A program made the translations under genes and the position numbers. Shown one piece after another: positions 61,528 to 64,000 of a stretch of 64,000 nt of DNA (the stretch's first letter is position 1; every line of letters begins with the position of its first letter). The stretch is from contig CAJNCV010000003.1 of NCBI GenBank assembly GCA_905221385.1, positions 124,001 through 188,000 on the forward strand, written 5' to 3'. The stretch is from a bacterium (GTDB lineage Bacteria; Bacillota; Bacilli; Lactobacillales; Streptococcaceae). Under the pieces are notes generated by a model. That model was not told the origin of the DNA, searched no databases, and saw nothing but the letters and a program-made list of their open reading frames with translations.

Positions 61528-63751
61528 GAGTCTTCCTATCCCCTTAATCTATCTGGGTTTTCTATTACTTTGGCTTTACTATGCCATTTTCTCAGCATCT
61601 TATCTTGCTTTGCTGGGCTTTGTTTTTCTGCTCGTCTGCCTCTTTTTCCAATTTCCTTGGAAATCGGCTATCAAAGCCTTAGCGATTTGTGGAGTCTTTG
61701 GCTTTTGGTTTCTGTTTCAAAACTGGCAACAGTTACAAGCTAGTCAGAACTTGGTTGGCTATGTTGAAAAGGTGAGGATTTTGCCAGATACCATTAAGGT
61801 GAATGGAGATAGTCTATCCTTTCGTGGCAAGTCTGATGGACGCATTTTTCAAGTCTATTATAAACTCCAGTCCGAGGAGGAGAAAGAGCAATTTCAAGCC
61901 TTGACAGATATTTATGAGATAGAACTAGAAGGAAAACTGTCCGAGCCAGAAGGCCAGAGAAATTTTGGTGGATTTGACTACCAAGCCTATCTGAAGACTC
62001 AGGGGATTTACCAGACTCTCAATATCAAAAAAATCCAGTCACTTAAAAAGGTTAGCAGTTGGGATATAGGAGAAAATCTGTCCAGTTTACGTCGAAAGGC
62101 CGTAGTTTGGATCAAGACGCACTTTCCAGACCCTATGCGAAATTATATGACGGGTCTTCTGCTGGGACATTTGGATACCGACTTTGAAGAGATGAACGAG
62201 CTCTATTCCAGTCTAGGGATTATCCACCTTTTTGCATTGTCGGGTATGCAGGTAGGTTTCTTTATGGACGCCTTTAAAAAACTCCTCTTGCGATTGGGCT
62301 TAACTCAAGAAAAGTGGAAATGGTTGGCTTATCCATTCTCTTTGGTCTATGCAGGGTTGACAGGATTTTCAGCCTCAGTCATTCGCAGTCTCTTACAAAA
62401 GTTACTGGCCCAACATGGTGTTAAGGGTTTGGATAATTTTGCCTTGACGCTCCTTGTCCTCTTTATCATCATGCCAAACTTTTTCTTGACGGCAGGAGGT
62501 GTCTTGTCCTGTGCTTACGCTTTTATCTTGACCATGACAAGCAAAGAAGGGGAGGGGCTCAAGGCTGTTGCCAGAGAAAGTCTGGTCATTTCCTTGGGAA
62601 TATTGCCCATTCTATCCTTCTATTTTGCAGAATTTCAGCCTTGGTCAATTCTTTTAACATTTGTCTTTTCATTTTTGTTTGACTTAGTCTTCTTACCGCT
62701 TTTGTCTATCTTATTCATTCTGTCTTTTGTTTATCCGGTCACTCAGCTTAACCTTGTCTTTGAATGGTTGGAGGGCATCATTCGCTTGGTGTCGCAGATG
62801 GCAAGTAGGCCATTGGTCTTTGGACAACCCACCGCATGGCTTTTGCTTCTTCTCTTAGTTTCATTAGCCTTGGTCTATGACATGAGGAAAAATGTCAAAA
62901 GAGTAGCAGGGTTCAGTCTCTTTATCGTGGGTCTCTTTTTCTTGACCAAGCATCCACTGGAAAATGAAATCACCATGCTGGATGTGGGGCAAGGAGAAAG
63001 TATTTTCCTACGGGATGTAACTGGTAAAACCATTCTCATAGATGTGGGAGGCAAGGCAGAATCTGATAAGAAAATCGAAAAATGGCAAGAAAAGGCGACG
63101 ACCAGCAATGCCCAGCGAACCTTGATTCCCTATCTAAAAAGTCGCGGAGTGGCCAAAATTGACCAGCTTATTTTGACCAACACAGACAAAGAACATGTTG
63201 GAGATTTGCTGGAGGTGACCAAGGCTTTCCATGTCGGGGAGATTTTAGTATCAAAAGGAAGTTTGACACAGAAGGAATTTGTAGCGGAACTAGAAGCAAG
63301 TCAAACCAAGGTACGCAGTGTGACAGTTGGGGACAAGTTATCCATTTTTGGAAGTCAGTTAGAAGTGTTATCTACAAGGGAAAATGGAGAAGCTAATCTC
63401 GATGATTCCTTGGTTCTTCATGGAAAACTTTTGGATAAGCACTTTCTCTTTACTGGAAACTTGAAAGAGAAGGGAGAGAAAGAACTTTTAAAGCAATACC
63501 CTGACTTAGAGGTGGATGTCTTGAAAGCTGGGCAGCATGGTGCTAAAACATCATCAAGTTCGGTCTTTTTAGAAAAACTCAAACCAGAAATTACACTCAT
63601 CTCAGTTGGAAAGAACAATCGTGTGAAGCTCCCCCATCAGGAAACCTTGACACGACTGGAATCCATCAAGAGTAAGATTTACCGAACCGATCAGCAAGGA
63701 GCCACTCGCTTTAAAGGATGGAAGAGTTGGCGAATCGAAAGTGTTCGTTAG
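61511..63751 (+). CDS. comEC: Competence DNA-uptake channel ComEC
   Basis: A 746-residue membrane protein that carries single-stranded DNA into the cytoplasm. The N-terminus has several membrane helices and an OB-like part; the middle is the competence domain with about seven helices (HLFALSGMQVGFF). The C-terminal metallo-beta-lactamase-like domain starts with LDVGQGESIFL (D491) and has AGQHGAKTSSS. The canonical HxHxDH site is replaced by NTDKEHVGD. It begins inside the end of comEA, so the two are coupled. Confidence 0.95.
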   Translation: MLQWIKSLPIPLIYLGFLLLWLYYAIFSASYLALLGFVFLLVCLFFQFPWKSAIKALAICGVFGFWFLFQNWQQLQASQNLVGYVEKVRILPDTIKVNGDSLSFRGKSDGRIFQVYYKLQSEEEKEQFQALTDIYEIELEGKLSEPEGQRNFGGFDYQAYLKTQGIYQTLNIKKIQSLKKVSSWDIGENLSSLRRKAVVWIKTHFPDPMRNYMTGLLLGHLDTDFEEMNELYSSLGIIHLFALSGMQVGFFMDAFKKLLLRLGLTQEKWKWLAYPFSLVYAGLTGFSASVIRSLLQKLLAQHGVKGLDNFALTLLVLFIIMPNFFLTAGGVLSCAYAFILTMTSKEGEGLKAVARESLVISLGILPILSFYFAEFQPWSILLTFVFSFLFDLVFLPLLSILFILSFVYPVTQLNLVFEWLEGIIRLVSQMASRPLVFGQPTAWLLLLLLVSLALVYDMRKNVKRVAGFSLFIVGLFFLTKHPLENEITMLDVGQGESIFLRDVTGKTILIDVGGKAESDKKIEKWQEKATTSNAQRTLIPYLKSRGVAKIDQLILTNTDKEHVGDLLEVTKAFHVGEILVSKGSLTQKEFVAELEASQTKVRSVTVGDKLSIFGSQLEVLSTRENGEANLDDSLVLHGKLLDKHFLFTGNLKEKGEKELLKQYPDLEVDVLKAGQHGAKTSSSSVFLEKLKPEITLISVGKNNRVKLPHQETLTRLESIKSKIYRTDQQGATRFKGWKSWRIESVR

Positions 63752-63794
63752 GAAGAAACAATGTTATATATTAGTAAAATAAACAAAAAATCTG

Positions 63795-63823
63795 TTGCAT
63801 AATACTGAGGGAAACGATATAAT
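63795..63823 (+). promoter_or_regulatory. Promoter of the last, partial gene
   Basis: TTGCAT (63795-63800) and TATAAT (63818-63823) with a 17-base spacer. Confidence 0.6.
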
Positions 63824-63865
63824 GAAAGTGTTTCCAATAGTAATGATATAAATGCAACGAAAACC

Positions 63866-64000
63866 ATGAAAAAATCAGCAAAAGTTGTTTTATTAGCTAG
63901 TTTGTTATCTATTGGTCTTTTTCAGTCTAGTGTATCTGCTAAGACCGTTCTTAAAAATTATCGCTATGACTGGAATATCTTCTATGAGTCTAAAATGAAT
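63866..64000 (+). CDS. Secreted protein, N-terminal part only
   Basis: The first 45 residues of a gene cut by the window end. It starts MKKSAKVVLLASLLSIGLFQ, a clear signal peptide with probable cleavage after SVSA. The mature part begins KTVLKNYRYDWNIFYESKMN. No lipobox cysteine is seen, so it is likely exported rather than a lipoprotein. The ribosome-binding site is poor. Family cannot be told from this fragment. Confidence 0.65.
   Translation, partial: MKKSAKVVLLASLLSIGLFQSSVSAKTVLKNYRYDWNIFYESKMN

Overview
The window is chromosomal DNA of a low-GC Gram-positive coccus of the Streptococcus mitis/oralis/pneumoniae group. The evidence is gene order and protein type: an Snf2 helicase-hypothetical-murC-GNAT-GNAT-mltG-greA block, a uracil permease-rsmG-lemA-htpX-ABC-F-DUF177-nth-pyrR-pyrB-carA-carB block, an L31-pde2-flavodoxin-chorismate mutase-crcB-crcB-rplS block, and the competence pair comEA-comEC. 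The species cannot be fixed from sequence alone. No CRISPR array, rRNA operon, intact prophage or plasmid module is visible.

Layout. 1-7.7 kb: end of an Snf2 helicase gene, cell-wall genes murC and mltG, two tandem GNAT acetyltransferases, greA and an amino-acid permease. 7.8-9.1 kb: an internally deleted IS3-family element that landed in a hairpin, then tRNA-Ser(GGA). 9.2-12.8 kb: the fruR-fruK-fruA operon with a cre-like site at its promoter. 12.9-15.2 kb: ftsK, apparently leaderless. 15.5-21.9 kb: a 2121-residue LPXTG-anchored surface protein that joins a trypsin-like protease domain to a GH101 O-glycanase, with a good cre site upstream. 22.0-22.6 kb: a decayed IS3-type transposase. 22.7-33.2 kb: a small membrane protein, cysteine desulfurase-thiI, a cluster of two esterases and an ATP-grasp enzyme, an aquaglyceroporin, the cppA/serine hydrolase/EamA run and a CPBP protein.

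33.2-47.5 kb: pyrimidine-related region. The uracil permease on the minus strand and pyrR-pyrB-carA-(insert)-carB on the plus strand both have leaders with PyrR-type binding loops and terminators, so uptake and synthesis should be co-regulated. Between carA and carB lies a low-GC gene with a PD-(D/E)XK nuclease-like motif, followed by a 350-base structured region with two hairpin-bearing direct repeats. The ABC-F gene in the same region has a long leader with a three-codon open reading frame and two terminator-like hairpins, as expected of drug-induced attenuation.

47.6-52.7 kb: mntH, L31, pde2, flavodoxin, chorismate mutase, two crcB genes, rplS and tRNA-Arg(CCT). 52.7-54.8 kb: an AT-rich remnant island downstream of that tRNA, with an orphan HicB-like antitoxin, a frameshifted membrane protein and a C-terminal fragment of an unknown gene. 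54.8-60.1 kb: a T-box leader driving a LURP-one-like gene and alaS, a gene-poor stretch, then ald on the minus strand with an operator-like palindrome in its promoter spacer. 60.2-64 kb: a GNAT enzyme, comEA-comEC preceded by a com-box, and the start of a secreted protein cut by the window edge.

The most novel-looking items are the protease-GH101 fusion, the nuclease-like gene with hairpin repeats inside the pyr operon, and the ABC-F leader.
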